From the NCBI RefSeq assembly GCF_011008565.1, contig NZ_JAAIWK010000014.1, positions 26,729 through 90,728 of the forward strand: a stretch of 64,000 nucleotides of DNA. Direction: 5' to 3'. A program made the translations under genes and the position numbers. The DNA is from Heyndrickxia ginsengihumi. GTDB taxonomy: Bacteria; Bacillota; Bacilli; Bacillales; Bacillaceae_C. How positions within the stretch are numbered: position 1 is the first letter of the stretch; each line of letters starts with the position of its first letter. This document shows, piece by piece, positions 1 through 9,075 of this stretch. Below the pieces are notes generated by a model. It was not told where the DNA came from. It made no database searches and was given only the letters and a program-made list of their open reading frames with translations.

Positions 1-440
1 ATGGAAAAGTTGGCAAATATATTACAGATTTTCCAAACGAAAGTGTGCTAAACATGAAAAACACAATTACTTTTCCGCATCTTGGTGCATCTACGAAAGA
101 ATCTGAGGAAAATTGTGCCATTATGGCAGCTCGTCAAGTGAAGGAATTTCTTGAAACAGGAAATATTAAAAACTCTGTAAATTTCCCAAATGTCTCACTT
201 CCATATACAGGTAAGCAACGTATCGCTATCTTTCATCAAAACGTTCCAAATATGGTTGGAAATATTACAACGGCAATTTCCAGTTATCATTTGAATATTG
301 CAGATATGATAAACAGAAGCCGTGGAGACTATGCGTATACATTGATTGATATTGATAAAAAAGTAGACAGTGATGACATTCCAAATTTGAAAGAAAAAAT
401 GAATGAAATTCCAGGAATTGTTACAGCACGTATCATTTAA
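1..440 (+). CDS. serA: D-3-phosphoglycerate dehydrogenase, C-terminal part (partial)
   Basis: This is the 3' end of a gene that begins before the window; the open frame runs from base 3. SerA oxidises 3-phosphoglycerate to 3-phosphohydroxypyruvate, the first step of serine synthesis. The visible part has the end of the catalytic domain (FPHLGASTKESEENCA, carrying the conserved histidine region) and a C-terminal ACT domain (from about IAIFHQNVPNMVGNI to the end), which in this family binds an effector such as serine. The short ACT tail fits the form of roughly 390 residues found in many Firmicutes. The NAD-binding half cannot be checked here. Confidence 0.88.
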   Translation, partial: GKVGKYITDFPNESVLNMKNTITFPHLGASTKESEENCAIMAARQVKEFLETGNIKNSVNFPNVSLPYTGKQRIAIFHQNVPNMVGNITTAISSYHLNIADMINRSRGDYAYTLIDIDKKVDSDDIPNLKEKMNEIPGIVTARII

Positions 441-473
441 ACAATTGTATTTCATAACAGGATATGTAAAAAG

Positions 474-512
474 AGATGTCGGGTTTATATAAAATGCCTG
501 GCATCTTTTTTC
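474..512 (+). terminator. Intrinsic terminator after serA
   Basis: A stem AGATGTCGGG/CCTGGCATCT with two G-U wobbles is followed by a T-run, 35-70 bases after the serA stop codon. Confidence 0.75.
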
Positions 513-634
513 ATGCTTATCGATGAATGATTGATTAGCTGCAATGGTTTTAGCCGAATATTGCAATTTTGATGAGAAGCATCCATAATGAACATGCATT
601 CGAACAAAAATGATCCTTGTTAGGAGCGAGTAGT

Positions 635-1300
635 ATGACGAAAACAATTGTGGAAAAGTTAAACTTGCAAAAATATAAAAAAATAGCCGTGCTAAATATG
701 CCGGAGAATAAAGATTATTTTGCAACATTAAATCATTATGATACAGCGTTTGTCGAAAGCAGTTATGATGTTATTTTTGCTTTTGTACTGGATATAGATG
801 CTTTAAAAGATATGGTTCATAAAGTGATTGAGAATCATTTTTTAAATCAAAACGGTTATCTTTTCTTGGCTTATCCGAAGAAGGGGAATAAAGTGTATGA
901 TACGTTTATTCATCGAGATCATTTATTAGATGGATTAGGTGCAGATGAAAACGGTTATGTTGGAACAAGTAATATGAAATTTGCACGTATGATTGCCTTA
1001 GACGATGTTTTTACAGTTGCAGGTTTAAAATCACAGGACCGAAATAAAGTGAGTAGATTAGCAAAACCAAGTCAATCTGTTGACGACTATGTTGCCATGA
1101 TTAAAGATGTAGAAAACGATTTGCGAGATACTCCTGAATTACTTGCGTTTTATCAATCCCTTACACTAGGTTATCGTAAAGATTGGGCAAGATACATATA
1201 CAGCGCTAAGCAAGAAGCGACAAAAGCTAAACGGCGTATAGAAATGAAGCTGATTTTAGGTGCAGGATACAAAAGTCGTGATCTATATAGAAATCGATAA
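635..1300 (+). CDS. YdeI/OmpD-associated family protein
   Basis: The start is taken as ATG 635, 8 bases after TAGGAG, rather than the TTG at 617. The C-terminal 60 residues (DTPELLAFYQSLTLGYRKDW, then YIYSAKQEATKAKRR, ending KLILGAGYKSRDLYRNR) match the YdeI/OmpD-associated C-terminal domain, which is rich in basic residues and often annotated as bacteriocin protection. The first 110 residues (with ESSYDVIFAFVLDIDALK) look like the DUF3052-type fold often fused to it, which is less certain. The molecular function is not known. The gene appears to stand alone between serA and a decayed region. Confidence 0.62.
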   Translation: MTKTIVEKLNLQKYKKIAVLNMPENKDYFATLNHYDTAFVESSYDVIFAFVLDIDALKDMVHKVIENHFLNQNGYLFLAYPKKGNKVYDTFIHRDHLLDGLGADENGYVGTSNMKFARMIALDDVFTVAGLKSQDRNKVSRLAKPSQSVDDYVAMIKDVENDLRDTPELLAFYQSLTLGYRKDWARYIYSAKQEATKAKRRIEMKLILGAGYKSRDLYRNR

Positions 1301-1390
1301 TTCGTACGCTTTTCAATACGAAAAAACGCTTCTGTTCAAGTTAATTAAATCATTTGTATATGAATATAGAACTAGATGTCAGGAAAACGG

Positions 1391-1477
1391 AGCTAGGTTT
1401 AGATATTGCAGGTGTGATCGCAACAAACTGATGAAAACGGCCTAAACGAAGGTGCCTTACGTATATGCTGAAGATGA
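1391..1477 (+). pseudogene. Scrap of a methyltransferase-like gene
   Basis: This short stretch shares an identical 15-base run (GCTAGGTTTAGATAT), then a spaced GTGAT and ATGCTGAAGAT, with the broken methyltransferase gene at 11.4-12.1 kb (around 11570-11630). It has no usable reading frame. I read it as a decayed second copy of the same gene; the evidence is only this local similarity. Confidence 0.35.
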
Positions 1478-1533
1478 ATAATATAAGACAAGCAGATTGA
1501 TACTTAGATGCGAGGTAGATGATTTCAATATGT

Positions 1534-1689
1534 TCTGCCTTTAAAGATATTTTTTAAGTATATGATGATAAAGGCTGTGATCTCCCTGCTATGTTCACTG
1601 ACAGTATTCGAGGGAAGGATTTGCGATATAATGAATGGATTTTTAGATTTCGATTAGCGGTCATTGATGAAATCTTTCAATCGTGTTGA
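1534..1689 (+). pseudogene. DUF3885-like gene remnant
   Basis: Read in one frame, with a TAA inside, the stretch gives FKDIF, stop, VYDDKGCDLPAMF, then LRYNEWIFRFRLAVIDEIF. The YDDKGCD and YNEWI..DEIF blocks resemble the C-terminal part of DUF3885 proteins. No start or ribosome binding site is present. Together with the methyltransferase scrap it fills most of the gap of about 620 bases between the YdeI-like gene and ampS; the rest (1690-1925) shows nothing I can name. Confidence 0.45.
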
Positions 1690-1925
1690 ACTATTACCAG
1701 TTTTTTCTTATGATTTATGCCAACCTTTGGTATAATTAATTGAAAAGGCAAAAAAAAGCAATAATTGATGTGCGTTGTCCATCTATAAAGCATGCTTGCT
1801 CCATTGAACATACATATGCGCGTTTTAAAAGGCAAGTAATTAGCCAACACTAGGTGCGTACAATCATCTTTTTAATGAAAACAAAAAAACTACGAAAAGA
1901 ACTTTAAAGATATGGAGGGAATTGC

Positions 1926-3170
1926 ATGGTATTGCCGAATTTTGAGCAACATTTACAAAAATATGCGAAATTATTAGTAGCTAAAGGGATCAATGTCCAA
2001 CCTGGTGATTGGGTGAAAATGACAATTACAGTAGACCAGGCACCACTAGCACGATTAATTGTGAAAGAAGCTTATGCATTAGGCGCTGAAAATGTCATCG
2101 TTGTATGGTCAGATGATGAAATTACGAAACAGCATTATTTAAATCAGCCAGAGGAAGTGTTAACGAACATCCCCGATTATAAGATTGCTGAATCGGAAGA
2201 TCATGTATTAAATCATAAAGTAAGCCGACTGTCAATTTTATCAAGTGATCCTGGTTTATTAAATGATGTCGATCCAGGAAAAGTCGCCGCTTATCAAAAT
2301 AAAGCGAGCAAAGCTTATCGTGTACAGCGGATAGCTACCCAAAATGATGATATTAAATGGACAGTTGCTGCAGCTGCCGGGGCTGGATGGGCAGCGCAAG
2401 TGTTCCCTGATTTAGCAACTTCGGAAGAGCAAGTAGATGCTTTATGGGATCAAATTTTTAAAACTTGCCGTGTTTATGCTGATGATCCCGTAGCAGCATG
2501 GGATGAACATAAAGCGACTTTGGATGAAAAGGCTGCGAAGCTCAATGAAATTCAATTTGATGCACTTCACTATACTGCTCCAGGTACCGACTTAACATTA
2601 GGATTGCCGAAAAATCATATTTGGGCAAGTGCAGGCAGTACGAGCCGTAAAGGTGAGGAGTTTATTGCGAACATGCCGACAGAAGAGGTTTTCACCGCTC
2701 CGGATACACATCGCATGGACGGTGTTGTGCGCAGTACGAAACCGTTAAGCTATGCCGGGACTTTAATTGAAGGTATTGAGGTTCATTTCAAAGATGGTAA
2801 AATTGTCGATATTTCCGCTGAAAAGGGAGATGAAGCAATCAAGAAATTGGTCCATGATAATGAAGGTGCAACAGGATTAGGGGAAGTTGCCCTCGTGCCA
2901 GATCCGTCGCCAATTTCGCAATCAGGTATTACTTTCTTTAATACGTTGTTTGATGAAAATGCTTCAAATCACTTAGCGATTGGTGCTGCATATCCAACAA
3001 CAATTCAAGGTGGAACAGAAATGAGCCAAGAGGAATTATTAAAGCATGGTATGAATACTTCTGATGTCCATGTTGACTTTATGATCGGCTCTGCTGAAAT
3101 GAATGTTGACGGTATTAAAGAAGATGGAACAATTGTACCAATATTCCGCAACGGTGATTGGGCAATTTAG
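1926..3170 (+). CDS. ampS: Aminopeptidase, M29 family (AmpS/AmpT type)
   Basis: The product is a cytoplasmic metallo-aminopeptidase that removes N-terminal residues from peptides. At 414 residues it has the usual M29 length. The likely metal ligands of the family can be placed: E254 (PTEEVF), E320 (GLGEVALV), H349 (ENASNHLAIG), H382 and D384 (DVHVDFMIGS). The start ATG 1926 follows ATGGAGGGA at good spacing. It appears monocistronic, with a terminator directly downstream. Nothing is missing from the catalytic set. Confidence 0.93.
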   Translation: MVLPNFEQHLQKYAKLLVAKGINVQPGDWVKMTITVDQAPLARLIVKEAYALGAENVIVVWSDDEITKQHYLNQPEEVLTNIPDYKIAESEDHVLNHKVSRLSILSSDPGLLNDVDPGKVAAYQNKASKAYRVQRIATQNDDIKWTVAAAAGAGWAAQVFPDLATSEEQVDALWDQIFKTCRVYADDPVAAWDEHKATLDEKAAKLNEIQFDALHYTAPGTDLTLGLPKNHIWASAGSTSRKGEEFIANMPTEEVFTAPDTHRMDGVVRSTKPLSYAGTLIEGIEVHFKDGKIVDISAEKGDEAIKKLVHDNEGATGLGEVALVPDPSPISQSGITFFNTLFDENASNHLAIGAAYPTTIQGGTEMSQEELLKHGMNTSDVHVDFMIGSAEMNVDGIKEDGTIVPIFRNGDWAI

Positions 3171-3197
3171 AACTGAAACACAAAGCATATTTAGATT

Positions 3198-3250
3198 AAA
3201 GCCGGAAAGATAGGTACCGCAGCAATGGCCATCTTCCGGCTTTTCATTTT
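3198..3250 (+). terminator. Intrinsic terminator after ampS
   Basis: The arms AAAGCCGGAAAGAT and ATCTTCCGGCTTTT form a strong stem followed by T-rich sequence just after the ampS stop. Confidence 0.85.
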
Positions 3251-3341
3251 TTGAAAATTCCACTTCACATCAACTGCCTTTTGTTGTAAAATTACGAGAA
3301 TATTTTATATAATAATAGTTTTTCGAAAAGGGGAGAGTAGG

Positions 3342-4136
3342 ATGATTAGACGGCTAGAGAAAACAGATCATGAGGCTTGTTTTCAATTGTTAAAAACACG
3401 AAGTGCTGAAAATTTATTTATAATTGGTGATATTGAAGCTTACGGTTATGAACAAGATTTTCAAAAGCTATGGGGAGAATTTAATGAAGATGGAGAACTC
3501 ATTGCCGTTTTATTAAAATATGAAAAAAGCTATATTCCTTATGCGGCAGGTTCATTTAATGCCGTGGGATTTGCTGAGATTATCTCTAATGATCCTGATT
3601 TTACTATGATGTCAGGAATAAAACATATTACTGAAAAAATTGAGCCTTATATAAATAGAACGCTTAAAAGAAAAAGACAAACATATTATGCGAAATGTAC
3701 GAGCTTGAATTCGGATGTTAAAGATGTCGATTGCTCAATCGTACAACAGGCGTTTCCTAGCGATGCAGAAGCACTTGTAAAATTGCTTCATTCAGTTCCG
3801 GAATTTAGTGATGCATCGATGACAGTGGAAAGTAAACGCCGTGGGCTACAAGATGGAACTTCACGTTCATATTTTATTATAGAAGATGAAAAAATGGTCT
3901 CTACTGCATCAACAGCGGCTGAAAATTCCTTATCAGCAATGGTTGTCGCCGTCGCTACATTGGAAAACTATAAGAAAAAGGGGTATGCAACGAAGTGTAT
4001 GGTTAAGCTTTGCAATGACTTATTACGGGAAGGAAAAGAATTATGTTTGTTCTATGATAATCCGGCGGCAGGTGCCATTTATAAGCGAATCGGTTTTGAA
4101 CATATCGGTTTTTGGATGATGTATACATACAATTAA
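3342..4136 (+). CDS. GNAT family N-acetyltransferase
   Basis: This 264-residue protein has its recognisable acetyl-CoA binding fold in the C-terminal half: VAVATLENYKKKGYATKCM is the motif A region with the R/Q-x-x-G-x-G/A loop in the variant KKKGYA, and NPAAGAIYKRIGF is the motif B end. The N-terminal half (MIRRLEKTDHEACFQLL onward) is a degenerate GNAT-like region, as in other long Bacillus GNATs. The acceptor substrate is unknown. The start ATG 3342 follows AAAGGGGAGAG. The phosphatase gene begins 40 bases later and may be co-transcribed. Confidence 0.8.
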   Translation: MIRRLEKTDHEACFQLLKTRSAENLFIIGDIEAYGYEQDFQKLWGEFNEDGELIAVLLKYEKSYIPYAAGSFNAVGFAEIISNDPDFTMMSGIKHITEKIEPYINRTLKRKRQTYYAKCTSLNSDVKDVDCSIVQQAFPSDAEALVKLLHSVPEFSDASMTVESKRRGLQDGTSRSYFIIEDEKMVSTASTAAENSLSAMVVAVATLENYKKKGYATKCMVKLCNDLLREGKELCLFYDNPAAGAIYKRIGFEHIGFWMMYTYN

Positions 4137-4175
4137 ACATTCGATAAACCAGTTTTTTTCTTTGGGGTGAAAGAA

Positions 4176-4727
4176 TTGAAAAATATTTATTTGGTTAGGC
4201 ATTGTGAAGCGGAAGGACAGTCTGCGGAAGCACAGTTGACAGAAAGAGGCAATCACCAAGCATTGGACTTATCAGCATTTTTTCATAGTATTCAAGTTGA
4301 TCGTATTATATCCAGTCCTTATAAGCGTGCCCGCCAGTCTATTGAGCCGCTTGCCCTCTGCTTAAATTTGGAAATAGAAAATGATCATCGCTTGACAGAA
4401 CGTGTTCTAAGCAGTGAAAATCTCCCTAATTGGTTTGAAAAGTTAAAAGCTACTTTTACGGATATGGATTTGACATTTGAAGGCGGCGAATCAAGTAGAG
4501 CGGCAATGAAACGAATTGTCGCAGTAACTGAGGAAGTTTTTCAAAGTGACGCGATCAACACAGTGATTGTCACACATGGGAATATTATGTCCCTGCTTTT
4601 AAAGCATTATCAGAAAGATGTTGGATTCACTGATTGGTGTAACCTTTCTAATCCTGACGTATTTCTTTTAAAATATGAAAAACATAAAATCATTTGTGCA
4701 AGAATATGGGGGAAAGATGGTGAGTAG
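4176..4727 (+). CDS. Histidine phosphatase family protein
   Basis: The phosphoglycerate-mutase-like fold is shown by LVRHCEAEG near the N-terminus (the RHG motif as RHC, with H the nucleophile), SSPYKRARQS, and VIVTHGNIMS with the second catalytic histidine. At about 183 residues it fits small broad-specificity phosphatases. TTG 4176 is preferred over GTG 4167 because GGGGTG at 4164-4169 lies 6 bases before it. The physiological substrate cannot be read from sequence. Confidence 0.85.
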   Translation: MKNIYLVRHCEAEGQSAEAQLTERGNHQALDLSAFFHSIQVDRIISSPYKRARQSIEPLALCLNLEIENDHRLTERVLSSENLPNWFEKLKATFTDMDLTFEGGESSRAAMKRIVAVTEEVFQSDAINTVIVTHGNIMSLLLKHYQKDVGFTDWCNLSNPDVFLLKYEKHKIICARIWGKDGE

Positions 4728-4858
4728 TTGTTTTCAATTAAAGTATAAAAACAATATCCTCAAATTTGAGTTGCAATTCTATGGATGTGATCTATATGTT
4801 AAAACGATTGAAACTGAATTGCTTTATTGATGTTGAGTATACACAAGTGCTATTTTAT

Positions 4859-5211
4859 CTAGACTGCGGCGATGAACATCCCAATTGTGTAACGGATAAG
4901 ATCAGCAGTTAGAAAGCCATGTCCTAATATTAATGCACCGAGCCATGTTCTGTGAATTTGGTTGATTCAATCTGTCTGATAAAGCTGACTGAATTCAATG
5001 CCGAAGCTGAACAAAAAACTAAGCAACATTGCGATAGGCGGGGCTTTATGTGCAAGTAAGAAGCGCATTCCGAAATAGACCATCATTGCCCACAGCATAT
5101 CATCGGCATTTTGTGCAATGTAGATTGGAAGCAGATAGCCAAATTTTATTGAGGCTAACCCTAAATCGTGAAGACAAATGCCGTAAAGTAGGCGATTCTC
5201 CTATTGGCGTT
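4859..5211 (-). pseudogene. DUF2809 family membrane protein, broken
   Basis: On the minus strand NRRIAYFTAFVFTI continues in a second frame as GLASIKFGYLLPIYIAQN, then DDMLWAMMVYFGMRFLLA and FSFGIEFSQLYQ, an in-frame TGA, and HRTWLGALILGHGF. This is the layout of the small DUF2809 membrane proteins. At least one frameshift near the N-terminus and one stop codon break it, so no functional product is expected. The rest of the 4728-5566 gap shows nothing convincing. Confidence 0.72.
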
Positions 5212-5566
5212 ATATAGATTGTTAGGTTTATTTGCAGTAGTCAATAGTAATCACTCACTATACATTATCGATCATTCCATTATGCGGCTTCTTATGTTCA
5301 TTTGCAATGATGCCAATTCGAACATTGTTGTTAAAAAAATATTTATAAAAAAACATCAGCTATCAAAAGGGAGGTGCTTCTTGATAAAGAGGAATGAGCA
5401 ACAATTGGCAAGAGTGCAGCTTTGAAATAAACTTCGCTAATGATCATAAAGATTGATCATTTATTGTTAGGAACGATACGAAGGAATATTCGGAATAACC
5501 TGATATAATATGATATAGAGATTGACATTAACCTCTTTAAAGATCAAAATAAATCGGGGTGAAATT

Positions 5567-6331
5567 GTGAAAATTAAACATTCAGCTTTCAATTATGATA
5601 AACATGGACAGAAATACTCTGGGTACAGACGAACTGATCCAAGAATTGAAGAATATGTTTATGCTGCTCTGGAGTCGGCTAGCACAATCTTGAATGTAGG
5701 TGCTGGAGCAGGGTCGTATGAACCTGAAGATAAATACGTCATTGCTGTTGAACCGTCAAGCGTTATGCGTTCCCAACGTCAAAGAGGCAAGAAGGTGCCA
5801 GCCATTATTGGAACAGCCGATTCACTACCTTTTGATGATCATTCTTTTGATGCTTCTATGGCAATGGTTACTATTCATCACTGGCCGGACATAAAAAAAG
5901 GTTTGCAAGAATTACGAAGGGTAACTCGAGAACAGGTTTTAATTATGACTTTTGATCCAGAAGCGTTGGACGGCTATTGGAACGCCGAATATTTCCCTGA
6001 ATTAAACGAAATAGAGAAAGTGCGCTATCCTACAATTGACTTTATTACTGAATCACTCGGCGTAAACAGTCAAGTTCAGCAAATCCCTATCCCGTTTGAT
6101 TGCGCAGATGGTTTTCAGGAAGCGTTTTATGGAAGACCGGAAGCTTTCTTGGATAAAGAGGTACGATTGTCACAGTCAGCCTGGGGATTCTTACCTGATG
6201 GTGTTGAGGAAAAACTTGTTAAGAGATTATCAGATGACCTTAAATCAGGAACATGGGATAAAAAATATGGGCATTATAGAAAGAAACCAGCTCTTATGGG
6301 GGCTCTACGCCTTATAATAGCAAGACCATAA
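5567..6331 (+). CDS. Class I SAM-dependent methyltransferase
   Basis: The start is GTG 5567, behind GGGGTGA at 5556-5562, which gives 254 residues. NVGAGAGSYEP is the glycine-rich SAM loop (motif I), VAVEPSSVMRSQR holds the acidic ribose contact, and FDASMAMVTIHHWPD is motif IV of the Methyltransf_11 type. The protein is soluble and its substrate is unknown. It is one of several unrelated small methyltransferase genes in this stretch, flanked by decayed DNA upstream and a terminator downstream. Confidence 0.83.
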   Translation: MKIKHSAFNYDKHGQKYSGYRRTDPRIEEYVYAALESASTILNVGAGAGSYEPEDKYVIAVEPSSVMRSQRQRGKKVPAIIGTADSLPFDDHSFDASMAMVTIHHWPDIKKGLQELRRVTREQVLIMTFDPEALDGYWNAEYFPELNEIEKVRYPTIDFITESLGVNSQVQQIPIPFDCADGFQEAFYGRPEAFLDKEVRLSQSAWGFLPDGVEEKLVKRLSDDLKSGTWDKKYGHYRKKPALMGALRLIIARP

Positions 6332-6396
6332 GGACATATTACGAAAGCAGATAACCAAACTTTATTAACAACATTTCTGGGTGTAATCGATGCTAG

Positions 6397-6438
6397 TATC
6401 CATTTTGAATCGATTTTTTCAAAATGGATATCTTTTTA
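6397..6438 (+). terminator. Intrinsic terminator
   Basis: TATCCATTTTGAA and TTCAAAATGGATA form a stem followed by TCTTTTTATT, 66 bases after the methyltransferase stop. The remaining 6440-6654 contains only the presumed promoter of ydhG. Confidence 0.8.
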
Positions 6439-6654
6439 TTGTTATGTATTGGTTTGTTTTACAAAGAGACAGTATCGATATATCTTTACAAAAAGTGATC
6501 CACACTAAAACGTTTTCTATAAATCCAAATGTATATTAAATGTGATTGGGAGTTATGATTTCGATGTTAGAATTTCTATTGGGAAAAGTACACGATTGGT
6601 TATTAGGGATTGGTTATTTTCATAACGCTTTGGATACAAAGAGGAGGAAACAAC

Positions 6655-7026
6655 ATGGAAGTATTTGCAGATTATTTAGCACGTATTGATAACCAAGAAC
6701 ACCGGGAACGAACAGAGGAGGTTTTAGCTTGGGTAGCCAAAAAATATCCAAACTTAAAGCCTGTTATTAAGTGGAACCAGCCTATGTTTACAGATCATGG
6801 CACTTTTATTATTGGATTTAGTGTATCAAAAAATCGTATGACTGTCTCTCCTGAATTGCAAGGAATTGTTCATTTTTCCGATGAAATTGTTCAGGCTGGG
6901 TACAGGCACACTAAGTATTTAGTAATTTTTCCGTGGGAAAAACCATTTGACTTCTCATTACTTCAGAAAATGATCGAGTTTAATATTTGGGATAAGTCGA
7001 ATTGTTCTACTTTTTGGAGGAAATAA
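6655..7026 (+). CDS. ydhG: YdhG-type DUF1801 protein (frataxin-like iron chaperone)
   Basis: The 123-residue product begins at ATG 6655 after AGAGGAGGAAAC. MEVFADYLARIDNQEHRERT, WNQPMFTDHGTFIIGFSVSK and the ending FNIWDKSNCSTFWRK are very close to B. subtilis YdhG as I remember it. YdhG (Fra) has been described as a frataxin-like intracellular iron chaperone that delivers iron to iron-sulfur assembly and ferrochelatase. That role is carried over from the orthologue and not seen here. Confidence 0.85.
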   Translation: MEVFADYLARIDNQEHRERTEEVLAWVAKKYPNLKPVIKWNQPMFTDHGTFIIGFSVSKNRMTVSPELQGIVHFSDEIVQAGYRHTKYLVIFPWEKPFDFSLLQKMIEFNIWDKSNCSTFWRK

Positions 7027-7192
7027 AAAATAGAATAAACCTTGTAGGTTCATATCATGTTCCAAAAGATTGATTCGTTTTTTAGAAAATATAGTGTGAA
7101 AAAATGTTCTCAGCCAAATGGGGTACAATTGTTGAACAAAAATGGGAAATAACGCAAATGACTCGTAATGATGATCCGGAGGTGGGCAGTCG

Positions 7193-7756
7193 GTGATACA
7201 AGATAATGAGCTGAAACTTGTGATTGGTGCAGGAGAATATCATAATAACCATGGTTGGATACATACGGAAGAAGATGAATTAAATTTATTAGATCTACAA
7301 TTATGGAAACATCAATTTGCTGAAAATTCTATAACAGCAATTTTGGCGGAGCATGTTTGGGAGCATCTTACATATGAAGAAGGTATTGAAGCAGCAAAAA
7401 TTTGCTATACTTTTTTGAAGCCTTCAGGGTATATTCGCTGTGCAGTCCCTGATGGATTTTTCCAGAATGAAGCTTACCAACGTATTGTGCAAATAGGCGG
7501 ACCTGGGCCAAAGGATCATCCAGCAGCAAGCCATATAAGTGTTTACAACTATAAAATATTAAAGACGATGTTTGAAACTGCTTTTTTCGAAGTAAAGCTG
7601 CTTGAATATTGTGATGAAAATGGGGAATTTCATTGTCATCATTGGAATGGCAAAGATGGGGTAATTTTTCGTTCGAAAAAGTACGACTCTAGAAATCAAG
7701 GGGATCAACTTAGTTTTCCGTCGTTAATTATAGATGCAATCAAGATTGCAACGTAA
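7193..7756 (+). CDS. Methyltransferase-domain protein
   Basis: The start is GTG 7193, 7 bases after a strong GGAGGTG. This 187-residue protein lacks a canonical glycine-rich SAM loop, but LVIGAGEYHNNHGW, ILAEHVWEHLTYEEG and the LKPSGYIRCAVPDG turn are those of a compact methyltransferase-like family common in Bacillus. The short N-terminus is normal for that family. Substrate and activity are unknown. Confidence 0.7.
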   Translation: MIQDNELKLVIGAGEYHNNHGWIHTEEDELNLLDLQLWKHQFAENSITAILAEHVWEHLTYEEGIEAAKICYTFLKPSGYIRCAVPDGFFQNEAYQRIVQIGGPGPKDHPAASHISVYNYKILKTMFETAFFEVKLLEYCDENGEFHCHHWNGKDGVIFRSKKYDSRNQGDQLSFPSLIIDAIKIAT

Positions 7757-7857
7757 TATGGATGTGTAAAAAGATTGTAAACCACTTGTTAAACCTATCT
7801 ATCAAGCGGCTTGCAGTATTTTTTATTGTTCAGCAGAGTTGTAAAAACGTTTGACTA

Positions 7858-7888
7858 TTTACAAACATTATATTATTATGTTTGTAAA
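7858..7888. promoter_or_regulatory. Perfect 11-bp inverted repeat, probable operator
   Basis: TTTACAAACAT (7858-7868) and ATGTTTGTAAA (7878-7888) are exact inverse complements separated by 9 bases, 57 bases upstream of the DUF2087 regulator gene. There is no T-run suited to a terminator. The position and symmetry suggest a binding site for a dimeric repressor, possibly the DUF2087 protein itself. Confidence 0.5.
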
Positions 7889-7944
7889 ATGATAAACAAA
7901 AATTAAGTTTGTTTGTTTTTATGTAAACGATTGGAAGTGTTGAT

Positions 7945-8700
7945 TTGGAGATTTCAGATATGTTTTGGAATGCCTCGATAGCAGAACTTAAACAAGGATA
8001 TGTTGAACAACCTACTTCTTATATATGTCTGTTATGTGGGGAGAAAATTGAAAAAGGAATTATTTATCCCGAAGGAAATGTCCTTTATGAAGCGGAAAGG
8101 TATATGCGCCTTCATATCAAAAATGCCCATCAATCGGTATTTGAGTACATCATTGGACTTGATAAAAAATTAACCGGTCTTACTGAACATCAAAATCGTC
8201 TCCTTCGTCTCTTTTATCAGGGAAAAAGTGATAAAGAAGTGCAAACTGAGCTTGGAATTGGAAGTGCATCTACAATTAGGCATCATCGCTTTGCATTAAA
8301 AGAGAAGGAGCGACAAGCAAAAGTCTTTTTAGCCATAATGGAGCTGCTGAAAGAAAAAGATCAATATGCACCTGCATTTATCCCTCCGCATCAAACAGCA
8401 AAAATGCTCGATGCGCGCTACGCTATTACGGAAGAAGAGCAGCAAAAAACAATCAAAAAGTTTTTACCTGATGGAATAAGCGGCCGCCTAAAGAGATTTC
8501 CTCCGAAAGAAAAGCAGCGACTGATCGTTCTGCGTGAAATGGCAAAACGATTCAAACAAGACGTTGTTTATACTGAGCAAGAAGTGAACGAAATGTTGAA
8601 GGAAATGTATGAAGATTATGTCATGGTCAGAAGGTATTTAATAGAATATGGATTTTTAGATCGGAAATCGGACGGAAGTCAGTATTGGCTGAAAAAATAA
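7945..8700 (+). CDS. DUF2087 domain-containing putative transcriptional regulator
   Basis: TTG 7945 is used; GGAAG lies 7 bases upstream, and ATG 7960 is the alternative. The N-terminal part has a CLLCGEKIEKGIIYP cysteine pair plus MRLHIKNAH, a possible small metal site. The middle (LTEHQNRLLRLFYQGKSDKE, VQTELGIGSASTIRHHRFAL) reads as a LuxR-like helix-turn-helix. The C-terminus (FLPDGISGRLKRFPPKEKQR to SDGSQYWLKK) is a DUF2087 domain. It forms a unit with the GIY-YIG gene 18 bases downstream, a pairing I recognise from other Bacillus genomes. Its target genes are unknown. Confidence 0.8.
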   Translation: MEISDMFWNASIAELKQGYVEQPTSYICLLCGEKIEKGIIYPEGNVLYEAERYMRLHIKNAHQSVFEYIIGLDKKLTGLTEHQNRLLRLFYQGKSDKEVQTELGIGSASTIRHHRFALKEKERQAKVFLAIMELLKEKDQYAPAFIPPHQTAKMLDARYAITEEEQQKTIKKFLPDGISGRLKRFPPKEKQRLIVLREMAKRFKQDVVYTEQEVNEMLKEMYEDYVMVRRYLIEYGFLDRKSDGSQYWLKK

Positions 8701-8718
8701 GAAAGCAGGTGTATGCAA

Positions 8719-9075
8719 ATGGATCGAAAAAAGGAACTAAAACAGCTTTATAAAGAAACACCAATTGAAGCTGGTATTTATCAAATCAAAAATACAATAA
8801 ATGAAAAAATGTTTATTGGAAGTACTAGAAATTTTAAAACATTAAATGGAGTAACATTCACTTTAGAAACAGGCACACATACCAATAAAACGCTCCAAGA
8901 TGAATGGCACCAATTTGGAAAAGAAGCTTTCACTATTGATATATTAGAGAAACTTAAAAAGAAAGATGATCCGTATTATAACGAAAAAGAAGCGCTGGCA
9001 GAATTGGAAAATAAGTGGTTGGAACAACTACAGCCATATGGTGAAAGGGGATATAACAAAAAGAAGTTCCGTTAA
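8719..9075 (+). CDS. GIY-YIG nuclease family protein
   Basis: The protein is short (118 residues from ATG 8719, preferred over ATG 8713 because AGGTG sits about 7 bases before it). IEAGIYQIKN and EKMFIGSTRNFK are the GIY and YIG strands (here GIY...FIG, a conservative change), and NKWLEQLQPYGERGYN is the end of the domain. The DUF2087 regulator lies directly upstream, which suggests a shared role. No second domain that would set DNA specificity is present, so the target is unknown. Confidence 0.8.
   Translation: MDRKKELKQLYKETPIEAGIYQIKNTINEKMFIGSTRNFKTLNGVTFTLETGTHTNKTLQDEWHQFGKEAFTIDILEKLKKKDDPYYNEKEALAELENKWLEQLQPYGERGYNKKKFR

Noticed and set aside
1260..1445. A 61-codon forward frame after the YdeI-like gene
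   Set aside because: It overlaps the end of the real gene in another frame, lacks a ribosome binding site and runs into decayed methyltransferase-like sequence.
3210..3235. GGTACCGC resembling a T-box element
   Set aside because: It is the loop of the terminator after ampS; no T-box stem I, specifier loop or downstream synthetase or amino-acid gene is present.
5204..5425. A 73-codon forward frame in the gap before the methyltransferase gene at 5567
   Set aside because: No ribosome binding site or family match; it begins within the broken DUF2809 gene on the other strand.
6559..6690. A 44-codon forward frame (MISMLEFLLGKVHDWLLGIG...) overlapping the ydhG start
   Set aside because: GGGAG is only 2 bases from its ATG and it overlaps ydhG out of frame; no family recognised.
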